A stretch of DNA of 64,000 nucleotides from Modicisalibacter luteus DSM 23508. Lineage in GTDB: Bacteria > Pseudomonadota > Gammaproteobacteria > Pseudomonadales > Halomonadaceae. The position numbers and the translations under genes are program-made. The notes below the pieces were generated by a model. It was not told where the DNA came from. It saw only the letters and a list, made by a program, of their open reading frames with translations, and ran no database searches. The DNA lies in contig NZ_KB899990.1 of the NCBI RefSeq assembly GCF_000378505.1, forward strand, positions 360,332 through 424,331. The letters run 5' to 3'. This document shows positions 1 through 7,811 of this stretch, piece after piece; the stretch's first letter is position 1; the number at the start of each line of letters is the position of its first letter.

Positions 1-346
1 CCTGCTCGGCGAGCGTCAGCAGGGTGCGTGTCGTGGCGAGGGCATGCTTCCGACGGCAGGCGCGCAGAAATGCCAGGCCCCAGGCGGGCAGCGCAGGGTC
101 GAGGGAGGGAACCCAGCGCAGAGGGCTATCCGAATGCAGCAGCCAGCCAAGGAGTTTGGTCGGTACGTCGGGTTCGGCCAGCGGGGCAACGAACGCCCAC
201 GAAAGCTGGCCGCCATTGGCGGCACTGGTCCCGCTACCGGGCAGGGCGGGGTCGACGACACGAACTTCGTAACCGGCATCATGCAGGGCCAAGGCCGTGG
301 TCAGCCCGACGATACCGGCACCGACGACAGTGATGCGTTGAGTCAT
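1..346 (-). CDS. FAD-dependent D-amino acid dehydrogenase-like oxidoreductase (partial, C-terminus outside window)
   Basis: Reading leftwards from the ATG at 344-346, the protein starts MTQRITVVGAGIVGLTTALA, a Rossmann dinucleotide-binding motif (GAGIVG, residues 9-14) typical of the DAO/DadA family. It is followed by a segment (GTSAANGG) like the FAD-contact region of D-amino acid dehydrogenases. Such enzymes oxidise amino acids to keto acids and feed electrons to the respiratory chain. The frame stays open to base 1, so only about 115 residues are visible. It lies downstream of phhC on the same strand, separated by a strong terminator, so it is probably transcribed separately. Family assignment is good; the substrate is unknown. 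Confidence 0.8.
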   Translation of the reverse strand, partial: MTQRITVVGAGIVGLTTALALHDAGYEVRVVDPALPGSGTSAANGGQLSWAFVAPLAEPDVPTKLLGWLLHSDSPLRWVPSLDPALPAWGLAFLRACRRKHALATTRTLLTLAEQ

Positions 347-371
347 GGTACGTTCCATGCAAACCATGCAA

Positions 372-396
372 AACGCCCGGGAGAATCCCGGGCGTT
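372..396 (-). terminator. Terminator of the phhABC operon
   Basis: A perfect 10-bp inverted repeat (AACGCCCGGG at 372-381, CCCGGGCGTT at 387-396) with a 5-nt loop. Read on the minus strand it is followed by a short T run (TTTTG). It lies just after the phhC stop and before the dehydrogenase start. Confidence 0.75.
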
Positions 397-432
397 AGTC
401 TTCTTGCTTAACGACGCTAGGCCTTACTTGGC

Positions 433-1623
433 TTACTTGACGACGGCGGCAATGGCTTTGGCCACATAGGGCAGGTTCTCGCTCGCCAGGCCCGCTACGT
501 TGGCGCGGCCGGAGCGCACCATGTAAATGGCGTACTCGTCGCGTAGGCGATCAACCTGCTCCGGTGTCAGGCCGGTGTAGGAGAACATGCCGCGTTGCTC
601 GGCGATATGCGCAAACTGCTGGTCCAGGCCGTAGGGTTTGAGTGCATCGACGAAGTCGCGGCGCAAGCCATTGATGCGATCGCGCATCTCGGTGAGTTCC
701 TCCCGCCAGTTGGCGGCCAATTCGGCTGAGTCGAGAATCTCGACGACGATGGCGCTGCCGTGGGCCGGCGGGTTGGAATAGTTCTCACGGGCGACGATGG
801 CGAACTGCGAGCGCACGTTTTCCATTTGCTCGGCATTCTTGGCAACTGCGATCAGGCATCCGGTGCGCTCGCGATAGAGGCCGAAATTCTTCGAGCAGGA
901 GCTGGTAATCAGCACCTCATCGAGATTCTCGGCCATCAGGCGTACGCCGTAGGCGTCCTCTTCCAGACCGTCGCCGAAGCCCTGATAGGCGAAATCGACC
1001 AGGGGAAGCAGGCCACGCTCGCGAACCACTTCCAGGACCTGCTGCCATTGCTCCTTGGACAAGTCGAAGCCGGAGGGGTTGTGACAGCAGGCGTGCAACA
1101 GGACGACGTCACCCTGCGGAATCTGCTTGAGGGTAGCGAGCATGCCATCGAAGTCGAGGCGGTTTTCGGCATCGACGTAGGGGTACTTATGCATTTCTAC
1201 GCCGGCGGCATGGAAGATGCCCAGGTGGTTGGGCCAGGTCGGGTCGGATAGCCAGATGCCCTTGCCGGGCAGGTGGGTCTTGATGAAATCCGCGGCCAGG
1301 CGCAGGGCGCCGGTGCCACCCGGTGACTGGGTCGCGCTGGCACGCTTGGCGGCCAGCACCGGTGAATCGGCCCCCAGTACCATGGACAGGATGGCCTGAC
1401 CGTAGCGTGGATCGCCATGCGAGCCAATGTAGCTCTTGGTGGTCTCGTTCTTCAGCAGCAGCGACTCGGCCTCCTTGACGGCGCGCATCACCGGCGTGTT
1501 GCCGTGAGCATCACGGTAGACACCGACGCCGAGGTCGACCTTCTGTGGATTGGAATCCTTGTTGAAGGCCTCGATCAACCCGAGGATGGCATCCCCGGGC
1601 ACACGCTCTATCTGCTCGAACAT
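433..1623 (-). CDS. phhC: Aromatic amino acid aminotransferase (TyrB/PhhC type)
   Basis: This 396-residue class I PLP aminotransferase transfers the amino group of tyrosine (and phenylalanine or aspartate) to 2-oxoglutarate, giving 4-hydroxyphenylpyruvate. Visible motifs are the N-terminal FEQIERVPGDAILGL, the HNPSG loop around N182, the PLP-contact segment with D210 and Y213, and the Schiff-base lysine K245 in SSCSKNFGLYRERTG. Length and sequence fit the AspC/TyrB family. It starts one base after the phhB stop, so it is the third gene of the phhA-phhB-phhC operon. The operon context, together with hppD elsewhere in the window, argues for a catabolic tyrosine aminotransferase rather than a general aspartate enzyme. 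Confidence 0.93.
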   Translation of the reverse strand: MFEQIERVPGDAILGLIEAFNKDSNPQKVDLGVGVYRDAHGNTPVMRAVKEAESLLLKNETTKSYIGSHGDPRYGQAILSMVLGADSPVLAAKRASATQSPGGTGALRLAADFIKTHLPGKGIWLSDPTWPNHLGIFHAAGVEMHKYPYVDAENRLDFDGMLATLKQIPQGDVVLLHACCHNPSGFDLSKEQWQQVLEVVRERGLLPLVDFAYQGFGDGLEEDAYGVRLMAENLDEVLITSSCSKNFGLYRERTGCLIAVAKNAEQMENVRSQFAIVARENYSNPPAHGSAIVVEILDSAELAANWREELTEMRDRINGLRRDFVDALKPYGLDQQFAHIAEQRGMFSYTGLTPEQVDRLRDEYAIYMVRSGRANVAGLASENLPYVAKAIAAVVK

Positions 1624-1624
1624 T

Positions 1625-1963
1625 TTACTGTGCTACCTCGTCGGTTCTGGCGGCCAGAATGAAATCGTTCTTATGCAGGCCCTTCATCTCATGGGACCAC
1701 CAGGTCACGGTGACCTTGCCCCATTCGGTGAGCAGCGCCGGGTGGTGGCCGGCTTCCTCGGCGATGTCACCTACGCGATTCGTGAAGGCGAGAGCCTGCT
1801 TGAAGTTGCGGAACTTGAAGACACGTTCCAGTTGCATGATGCCATCGCGCTCGACGATCTGCCAATCGGGGATATCGGCGCGGTAGGTTTCGATCTCTTC
1901 CGGAGTTACGTGGGGGGCATCCCAGCGACAGGCTTCGCAGGCCTGTTCGGAAAGTTGGCTCAT
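1625..1963 (-). CDS. phhB: Pterin-4a-carbinolamine dehydratase
   Basis: A 112-residue protein that dehydrates 4a-hydroxytetrahydrobiopterin, recycling the cofactor of phenylalanine hydroxylase. The family signature is clear: HHP at residues 73-75 and a second catalytic histidine, H91, after the conserved [12 protein letters not shown] segment. Length is normal for PCD/DCoH proteins. It lies between phhA and phhC in the classic order known from Pseudomonas, and it is probably co-transcribed and translationally linked to phhC. Confidence 0.95.
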   Translation of the reverse strand: MSQLSEQACEACRWDAPHVTPEEIETYRADIPDWQIVERDGIMQLERVFKFRNFKQALAFTNRVGDIAEEAGHHPALLTEWGKVTVTWWSHEMKGLHKNDFILAARTDEVAQ

Positions 1964-2000
1964 TTCAATGTCTCCTGTCAGTGTTCAGTGTAGTCGTTGT

Positions 2001-2813
2001 TCAGGCGTTGGCTGCCTGTTTGGGCTCGAAGGTCGGGGCGAACAGGCCGAGTCGCATGGCCTCGTGAACCAGGGCCATGATGTCGCGATTGGCCAGGTCA
2101 TGCAGTGTGCGCAGGTGGTCAATCACATAGTAGAGCGGTTGCAGGATGTCGATGCGGTAAGGGGTACGCAGCGCGTCCACCGGGTCGAAGGGATGATGAG
2201 CCGGAACATCCGAGAGCGAATGCAGGGTTTCCTTGGGCGAGGAGATGATACCGCCGCCGTAGATGCGCCGTCCCGCCGGGGTGTCGACCAGGCCGAACTC
2301 GACGGTCATCCAGTAAAGCCTAGCCAGATAGACACGCTCCTCCTTGCTGGCGGCGAGGCCCAGCTTGCCATAGGTTTCCGTGAACTCGGCAAACGACGGG
2401 TTGGTCAGCATCGGGCAATGGCCGAAGATCTCGTGAAATATGTCCGGCTCCTGCAGATAGTCGAGCTCCTCCGGCGTACGTATGAACGTGGCCACCGGAA
2501 AGCGTTTGCTGGCCAGCAGCTCGAAGAAGGTATTGAAGGGAATCAGGGCCGGTACCTGGGCGGTCTGCCAGCCGGTGGACTCCAGCAGCGCACGGTCGAT
2601 GTCCATGAGTTGCGGGATGCGATCCTCGGGCAGGGCCAGGCGCTCGAGGCCGTCGAGATACTCCTGGCATACCCGGCCCTCGATCATGCCCAGCTGTCGC
2701 TGCATCAGCGTCTGCCACGTGCTGTGCTCGGTGTCGCTGTAATGAATGAAGCCGTAGGCGTCCGGCTGGCGGGCCTGGTACTTGCTCGGTTTCTTGGCGG
2801 GCTTGTCGTTCAT
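2001..2813 (-). CDS. phhA: Phenylalanine-4-hydroxylase
   Basis: This non-heme iron, pterin-dependent monooxygenase converts phenylalanine to tyrosine. Iron ligands are visible as H127 and H132 in DIFHEIFGH, with E172 in TVEFGL. At 270 residues it matches single-domain bacterial enzymes, which lack the N-terminal regulatory domain. The frame is open up to 2954, but the ATG at 2811-2813 is preferred: it has GGGGAG six bases upstream, and the extra 47 codons have no family counterpart and cover the presumed promoter. It is the first gene of the operon and divergent from phhR. Confidence 0.95.
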   Translation of the reverse strand: MNDKPAKKPSKYQARQPDAYGFIHYSDTEHSTWQTLMQRQLGMIEGRVCQEYLDGLERLALPEDRIPQLMDIDRALLESTGWQTAQVPALIPFNTFFELLASKRFPVATFIRTPEELDYLQEPDIFHEIFGHCPMLTNPSFAEFTETYGKLGLAASKEERVYLARLYWMTVEFGLVDTPAGRRIYGGGIISSPKETLHSLSDVPAHHPFDPVDALRTPYRIDILQPLYYVIDHLRTLHDLANRDIMALVHEAMRLGLFAPTFEPKQAANA

Positions 2814-2925
2814 GTCGGGCTCCCCATCGCGTTGTCGTTGTGCGGGATCTGTTTCCAGCATAGGGAGAGGGGTGGCGAAGCGAAGCGTATAAAAGGGCCA
2901 AGACAAGCGAGCGGATGCCAGCCAT

Positions 2926-2943
2926 CGTAAAGCTTTCCTGACA
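2926..2943. promoter_or_regulatory. Candidate PhhR/TyrR box 1 (phhA-phhR intergenic)
   Basis: CGTAAA-N6-CTGACA resembles the TyrR-family box TGTAAA-N6-TTTACA, with two mismatches in the ten positions of TGTAA-N8-TTACA. It lies in the 263-bp region between the divergent phhA and phhR starts. This is an inference from consensus only. Confidence 0.35.
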
Positions 2944-3020
2944 GTGGTAGTCATTGCGAGACCTGGAAAGCGTGGCTATCGATCTTTGGCGAATTGAGGC
3001 GTGCCAGGATGGCAAGATAC

Positions 3021-3038
3021 TGTGACAGTCGAGTCACG
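3021..3038. promoter_or_regulatory. Candidate PhhR/TyrR box 2 (phhA-phhR intergenic)
   Basis: TGTGAC-AGTCGA-GTCACG is a dyad with only its outermost pair broken. It has the spacing of a TyrR/PhhR box and lies 39 bases before the phhR start. It could serve autoregulation of phhR or activation of phhA. Confidence 0.4.
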
Positions 3039-3076
3039 GCGACGTGACGCATTTTACTGCCACCGACGAGTAATCC

Positions 3077-4636
3077 ATGCGCCTCAAGTTTCATTGCCAG
3101 AACCGTATCGGCATCCTGCGCGATATCGTCGCTCATTTTGCCGATTATGGCCTTAATGTCTCGCGGGGTGAGGTCGGCGGCGATCAGGGCAACACCATCT
3201 ATCTGCTCGTGCCCAACTTGCTCAATGCCCAGCTGTCGACGCTAAGGCCGCGGCTCGAGGCGGTCCCCGGGGTGTTCAGCGTCAAGCGAGTGAACCTGAT
3301 GCCCAGCGAGCGGCGTCACCTGGAGCTCGACGTATTGCTGTCGTCGCTATCCGACCCCGTCATGTCCATCGACATGGATGGTCGTATCGTTGCCGCCAAT
3401 CGCGCGGCAGGACAGATGCTTGGGGTGCGCGTCGACGAGGTGCCGGGCTTGTCGCTGGATCGTTATATCCACGACATTGACTTGCCCGACCTGGTCAGGC
3501 GCAACAATGCCCGTGTCAACGGCCTGCGGCTAATGGCAAAGGACGCTATCTATCTCGCCGATATTGCCCCGTTACACACCGAGAAGGACGATGTCGCCTC
3601 GCTGGCCGGTGCGGTGGTCACCCTGCACCGCGCCGATCGCGTTGGCGAGCGAATCTACCATGTCCAGCGTCAGGAGCTACGTGGCTTCGAGGCGATCTTC
3701 CAAGCTAGCCCAAGGCTGGCGGCAGCAGTTCATGAGGCTCGGCGCATGGCGCCACTGGACGCACCGCTATTGATCGAGGGTGAGACCGGGACCGGCAAGG
3801 AATTGCTGGCCCGGGCCTGTCACTTGGCCAGCCCGCGTGGCCAGGCACCTTTCATGGCGCTCAACTGTGCCGGGTTGCCCGAATCGATGGCCGAGACAGA
3901 ATTGTTCGGTTACGCCCCGGGCGCTTTCGAGGGGGCTCGGCCCGAGGGCAAGCTGGGCCTGCTGGAACTGACGGCAGGCGGCACGATCTTTCTCGATGAG
4001 GTGGGGGAAATGAGTCCTCGGTTGCAGGTCAAGCTACTGCGCTTCTTGCAGGATGGAGGGTTCCGTCGCGTGGGCAGCGACGAGGAAACCTACCTCGATG
4101 TGCGCGTGATCTGTGCCACCCAGCAGGACCTGCCGCGCCTTTGCGCCGAGGGCCGATTCCGTCAGGACCTCTATCATCGCCTCAACGTGCTGTCAGTGCA
4201 CATTCCGCCGTTGCGTGAGTGCCTCGATGGTATCGTGGAACTTGCTACGCACTTCGTCGATCGGGCGGCTCGCCAGATCGGTTGCCGCCTGCCTGGACTG
4301 TCGCCGGCGGTCGTTGCCCGGCTGGTTAGTTACCATTGGCCGGGCAACGTACGCCAACTGGAAAATGTCCTGTTCCAGGCGGTCTCGTTGTGTGAGGGGG
4401 ATGAACTGCTGCCGCAGCATCTGCGTCTGCCCGATGTCGGGCAGGCGACGGGGCTTGCCGGCGTCGACCTGGACGGTTCCTTGAATGACATCCTTGGTGA
4501 GGTGGAACGGCGCGTACTGACCAAGCTATATCCCGAGTTTCCTTCCAGCCGCCTGTTGGCACGCCGTCTCGGGGTCTCGCATACCACCATTGCCAACAAG
4601 CTCAAGAAGCACGGGCTGGGTAACGAGGCGGAATAA
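3077..4636 (+). CDS. phhR: TyrR/PhhR-family aromatic amino acid regulator
   Basis: A 519-residue bacterial enhancer-binding protein that senses aromatic amino acids. Domains in order are an N-terminal ACT domain (MRLKFHCQNRIGILRDIV), a PAS domain (about residues 80-190), a central AAA+ domain with Walker A GETGTGKE (K241), and a C-terminal TyrR-type helix-turn-helix (SRLLARRLGVSHTTIANKLK). The sigma-54 contact loop reads GAFEGA (282-287) rather than GAFTGA, a substitution typical of TyrR-like members whose sigma-54 dependence is reduced or absent. It is divergent from phhABC and is expected to activate that operon. Confidence 0.93.
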   Translation: MRLKFHCQNRIGILRDIVAHFADYGLNVSRGEVGGDQGNTIYLLVPNLLNAQLSTLRPRLEAVPGVFSVKRVNLMPSERRHLELDVLLSSLSDPVMSIDMDGRIVAANRAAGQMLGVRVDEVPGLSLDRYIHDIDLPDLVRRNNARVNGLRLMAKDAIYLADIAPLHTEKDDVASLAGAVVTLHRADRVGERIYHVQRQELRGFEAIFQASPRLAAAVHEARRMAPLDAPLLIEGETGTGKELLARACHLASPRGQAPFMALNCAGLPESMAETELFGYAPGAFEGARPEGKLGLLELTAGGTIFLDEVGEMSPRLQVKLLRFLQDGGFRRVGSDEETYLDVRVICATQQDLPRLCAEGRFRQDLYHRLNVLSVHIPPLRECLDGIVELATHFVDRAARQIGCRLPGLSPAVVARLVSYHWPGNVRQLENVLFQAVSLCEGDELLPQHLRLPDVGQATGLAGVDLDGSLNDILGEVERRVLTKLYPEFPSSRLLARRLGVSHTTIANKLKKHGLGNEAE

Positions 4637-4705
4637 CCCTCAGGCTTACCCTGAGAGGACGATAAACACTCTGACTGCTGCGTTTGCGCGGTGCGGATCA
4701 ATGCC

Positions 4706-5287
4706 ATGGATGCCAACGCTCGACATCGTACCTTTTCACATATCGTCGGTTTCGATGACTTTCCCTTTGCGCGTGAACACCGCGGCGAGGTTCCCATTGT
4801 CGGAACGATCTATTCGGGGCTGCGCATGGAGGGCGTCGTTTCGGGCAAGGTGTATCGCGATGGGGTAAACGCCACCCGGGTACTTATCGAGTTGGTTCGC
4901 GACAGCAAATTTGGCGGACACCTGCAACTCGTCATGCTCCAAGGAGTCGCCCTGGCCGGTTTCAATGTGATCGATGTGGGCCGGCTGCATGCCGCACTGG
5001 GCGTGCCGGTGCTGGTGGTGGCTCGCCATGCGCCGCGCCCGGCCGCGATGCGACGCGCCCTGCTCGAACGGATTCCCGGTGGCGTTGCCAAGTGGGCCCG
5101 TATCGAGCGCCTCGGGCCGATGGAGCCGTTGGCGGGCGTGCACGTACAGCGCATGGGGCTCAGCCGGCGCGAAGCCGAAGCGGTGGTGAACAGCACGGCC
5201 GTCAACGGCACGATACCCGAGCCGCTGCGCACGGCTCACCTGATTGCCGGCGGATTAGGCGCAGGGCAGAGCCGAGGAAGGACGTGA
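4706..5287 (+). CDS. DUF99/UPF0215 family protein (endonuclease V-like fold)
   Basis: The protein has the DUF99 pattern: an early GFDD.PF motif, then GTIYSGLRMEGVVSG, then LQLVMLQGVALAGFNVIDV and GVPVLVVARHAP. DUF99 is common in archaea and has been related to the RNase H-like fold of endonuclease V. The early acidic pair (FDD) would correspond to the metal site. Biochemical function is unsettled. The frame opens at a GTG (4691), but the ATG at 4706 is preferred; neither has a strong ribosome-binding site. It lies about 100 bp upstream of the Wadjet-like cassette on the same strand, which may or may not be meaningful. Confidence 0.7.
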   Translation: MDANARHRTFSHIVGFDDFPFAREHRGEVPIVGTIYSGLRMEGVVSGKVYRDGVNATRVLIELVRDSKFGGHLQLVMLQGVALAGFNVIDVGRLHAALGVPVLVVARHAPRPAAMRRALLERIPGGVAKWARIERLGPMEPLAGVHVQRMGLSRREAEAVVNSTAVNGTIPEPLRTAHLIAGGLGAGQSRGRT

Positions 5288-5327
5288 TTGCCTGTCCATC
5301 GTCATTGAGCGTTGACCGATATCGCTC

Positions 5328-5356
5328 ATGACCCTCGCCGAGTCCCTTGGCATAAT
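5328..5356 (+). promoter_or_regulatory. Candidate sigma-70 promoter of jetABCD
   Basis: ATGACC and CATAAT are separated by 17 bases and lie 36 bases before the jetA start. Four of six bases match the -35 consensus and five of six the -10. If real, the cassette is expressed independently of the DUF99 gene. Confidence 0.4.
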
Positions 5357-5391
5357 GGCGGCTTTTGCCCTTCTCCTTCTAGGGATGACGC

Positions 5392-6849
5392 ATGACCGCC
5401 TGGAGCAAGCTTCTCGTCGCCACCACGCGGCTGATTGACCTGCACGATAGTGCCCATGAGCCGGGTTCCGCCTTCGTGCAGGTCAGCCAGGAGCAACGTC
5501 GCGGCCTGCGCGACGGCTACTGGCTGGATCTCGGCTGTCTGCTGCTCGATTTCCTGCTTGACGTTGATTTCGCCACCAACAGCGCCTTTGTCTCGCAGAC
5601 GCGCTGCCTGGCGCACCTGCGCGAGCAATATCCCGAGCTGCCCGCCGACGACCTGAGTTTCGTCATCAATCTGCTGGCCACGCCCAGCGAGATTCACTTT
5701 CGCAGCGCGCCGACCGCCCCTGCATCTGGCGAGGTGCGAGGCATGGCCAGTACCAAGCGTACCGCGTTGATCGAAAAGCAGGGCCAGACCGGCCAGGTGA
5801 GGCTGACACCCAGCGGGCGACAGGCAGTGACCCTGGCCAGCCAGGTCGAGGACCTACTTTATTCCGAATACGACGCTGCGAAGGTCCTGGCCGCGCTGGC
5901 CCGCGGCGACTTCGCGCGTATCCCCGATATCACCAACCAGATCCTGATGGCGATTCGCGCGCTGACCCAGGAGCTTCGCCGGGTGCGCGAGAACCCGACC
6001 CGCGAAGGCAAGCTGGCTGCGTTCCTCGACAACGAGCGCCACTACCACAATGCCTTGTCGACGATTCAGAACACGCTACTAAGCGCCCGTTCGCAACTGG
6101 CCACGCCGGACACCATGCAGCGCTTCGAGGCATGGCGCGAGGCCCAGCAGGAAGAGTGGGAACTGCGCATGCTCTCCGGGGCGATAGGGCGCGTACTCAA
6201 CGCCATCGAGAACCTGTCGCGCCGGCTTTCCGAATTGCTTTCTGACATCGCCGAGGGGCGTATTCAGTCGATGGGTGTGGTCGATTTTTCGGATCTGGCG
6301 AGGCGGGTACTTCACGCGCCGTTGCCGACGGCGCTGCGCGATACACTGGTAGCGCGCATGATGCCGTTCGGGCTCAAGGTTGCCATGCCCCGTGTCACGA
6401 CGCTGATGCCGCTGCTCGAGACGCGGCGTGCCGAGAAAAGCGAGGCTGCCCTGGTCTTCGATGAACACAGCGATGCCCGGCCGGAAGATCCGTTGCTGGC
6501 GCGCTATCTCGAGGCACGCGGCCCGGCGCTGCGCCAGCGCCTGGACCAGGCACCGCTGTCGCTTCCCGAGGCGCTGGAAGAAGGATGGCACCAGTTCGAT
6601 GCGCAGGACTGCCTGGCCCAGCTGCTCAATACCTTTGTCGACACTCAGCTTCTGGATAGCCGCTTGTCGGTGGGAATCGAGGCCCGGTCCTTCGCGATTA
6701 CCTTGCCGGACGGTCGACGTATCGAGGGGCCGGTCACGCCGTCGCTTGGATTTTTCCAGACAGTCGACACCGCCAACGATGCGTCATCCCCACGCACCGA
6801 ATCAACAACGGCGACGCCTCGCGTTGTCGAGCAGGACGAAACCCTATGA
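5392..6849 (+). CDS. jetA: Wadjet JetA / MksF-like kleisin subunit
   Basis: A 485-residue protein with the organisation of MukF/MksF kleisins: an N-terminal winged-helix region (about residues 1-160, ending KRTALIEKQGQTGQVRLTPSGRQA), a helical middle segment (about 165-290), and a C-terminal winged-helix part with a disordered tail. In Wadjet complexes this subunit bridges the two SMC heads and recruits JetB. Its stop overlaps the next ATG by four bases (ATGA), as do the following junctions, so the four genes should be made together in fixed ratio. Identity rests on length, fold-like features and gene order rather than on a diagnostic motif. Confidence 0.82.
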   Translation: MTAWSKLLVATTRLIDLHDSAHEPGSAFVQVSQEQRRGLRDGYWLDLGCLLLDFLLDVDFATNSAFVSQTRCLAHLREQYPELPADDLSFVINLLATPSEIHFRSAPTAPASGEVRGMASTKRTALIEKQGQTGQVRLTPSGRQAVTLASQVEDLLYSEYDAAKVLAALARGDFARIPDITNQILMAIRALTQELRRVRENPTREGKLAAFLDNERHYHNALSTIQNTLLSARSQLATPDTMQRFEAWREAQQEEWELRMLSGAIGRVLNAIENLSRRLSELLSDIAEGRIQSMGVVDFSDLARRVLHAPLPTALRDTLVARMMPFGLKVAMPRVTTLMPLLETRRAEKSEAALVFDEHSDARPEDPLLARYLEARGPALRQRLDQAPLSLPEALEEGWHQFDAQDCLAQLLNTFVDTQLLDSRLSVGIEARSFAITLPDGRRIEGPVTPSLGFFQTVDTANDASSPRTESTTATPRVVEQDETL

Positions 6850-7811
6850 ACATGACCGAGATGGGCGAGGTCGTCGCCTACCTGTTGCGCTACCGCACCG
6901 CCGAGCGTCAGCCCGGCAACGGACGCAAGCGCCGTGCGGCACGTGAGGGCCAGCTGGCCGAGCGTGATGTCTGTGCACTGATCGACGATGCGCTGGAGTC
7001 CGAGCGCGAGGCGCTGCGCGACTTCCTGGCCGGCCAGGGGTTGCGCCTGCGGGTGTTTGAGTCCGGCGACTATCCCGGTATCGCCCCCGGCTCGAGGCTC
7101 TACGCGTTGTTGCCCGATCCGGAGCTGGAGCAGCCGCCGCTCTATACCCGCGAGCCGGTATTCGATGCGCTGCGCTTGCGTCAGGAGAGCCGTGCCGAAC
7201 TCGCCCAGTGGTATCTGCAGTTATGGCTGCTCATGCAGACGCTGCTCTATACCCGTCTCAACCGCGCTCTGTCGGACGTCAGCCGCTATCAAGAGGCAAC
7301 CTTTGCCACGTCCGAGCTGGTCGAGCTTATGCGCGAGCAACTCGAGACCCTGCGTGCCCAGGGGGAGAGCGCTCCGGAGTCAAGTCGTACGCTGCTCGAG
7401 GAGCGCGGCGAGGATATCGCCCGGCGGGCCAGGGCGTTCATCGACCTTCAGGTGCGTGCCGGTCAGCTCGAAACCGTTCGCGACGTTCGTGACGATGGCG
7501 AGAACGACATCTGGCAGCAGACTCTGCTAGGGGCACTCGAAGCCGAGCAGGTCGGCGTACATCATCTGTCACACTTGATCGATCTGCTCGCAGGCGAGCA
7601 ACGGACCGATGCGCAGGCCGAGGATAACAGGGAGAGCCCGCTCACTGCCGAGGAAATGCGTCAGGACGAGTCCGCCATTGAGCTCGAGACGGACGACACT
7701 CAGACCGACTTGCTCGGCATGGCCGAGAAGGGAGAAGGCGTCGAGGTTCCGCACACCGAATCCCAGGAAACGGCGATCAAGGACCGAGCATCGGAGGAGG
7801 AGCGCACATGA
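6846..7811 (+). CDS. jetB: Wadjet JetB / MksE-like winged-helix subunit
   Basis: This 321-residue protein occupies the MukE/MksE position. The first 250 residues are helical and charged, with short segments like winged-helix domains (for example SRLYALLPDPELEQPPLYTREPVFD). The last 70 residues are strongly acidic and probably disordered. At 321 residues it is longer than a typical MukE (about 230). In Wadjet, JetB dimers bind the kleisin and help hold DNA. It overlaps jetA and jetC by ATGA. Assignment depends mainly on cassette context. Confidence 0.78.
   Translation: MNMTEMGEVVAYLLRYRTAERQPGNGRKRRAAREGQLAERDVCALIDDALESEREALRDFLAGQGLRLRVFESGDYPGIAPGSRLYALLPDPELEQPPLYTREPVFDALRLRQESRAELAQWYLQLWLLMQTLLYTRLNRALSDVSRYQEATFATSELVELMREQLETLRAQGESAPESSRTLLEERGEDIARRARAFIDLQVRAGQLETVRDVRDDGENDIWQQTLLGALEAEQVGVHHLSHLIDLLAGEQRTDAQAEDNRESPLTAEEMRQDESAIELETDDTQTDLLGMAEKGEGVEVPHTESQETAIKDRASEEERT

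Noticed and set aside
2885..2905. Possible sigma-54 promoter for phhA on the minus strand (TGGCCC then ACGC)
   Set aside because: The distance between the GG and GC dinucleotides is 11 instead of the required 10 bases.
4639..4655. Hairpin after phhR (CTCAGG / CCTGAG)
   Set aside because: Only six base pairs with no T run; too weak to call a terminator.
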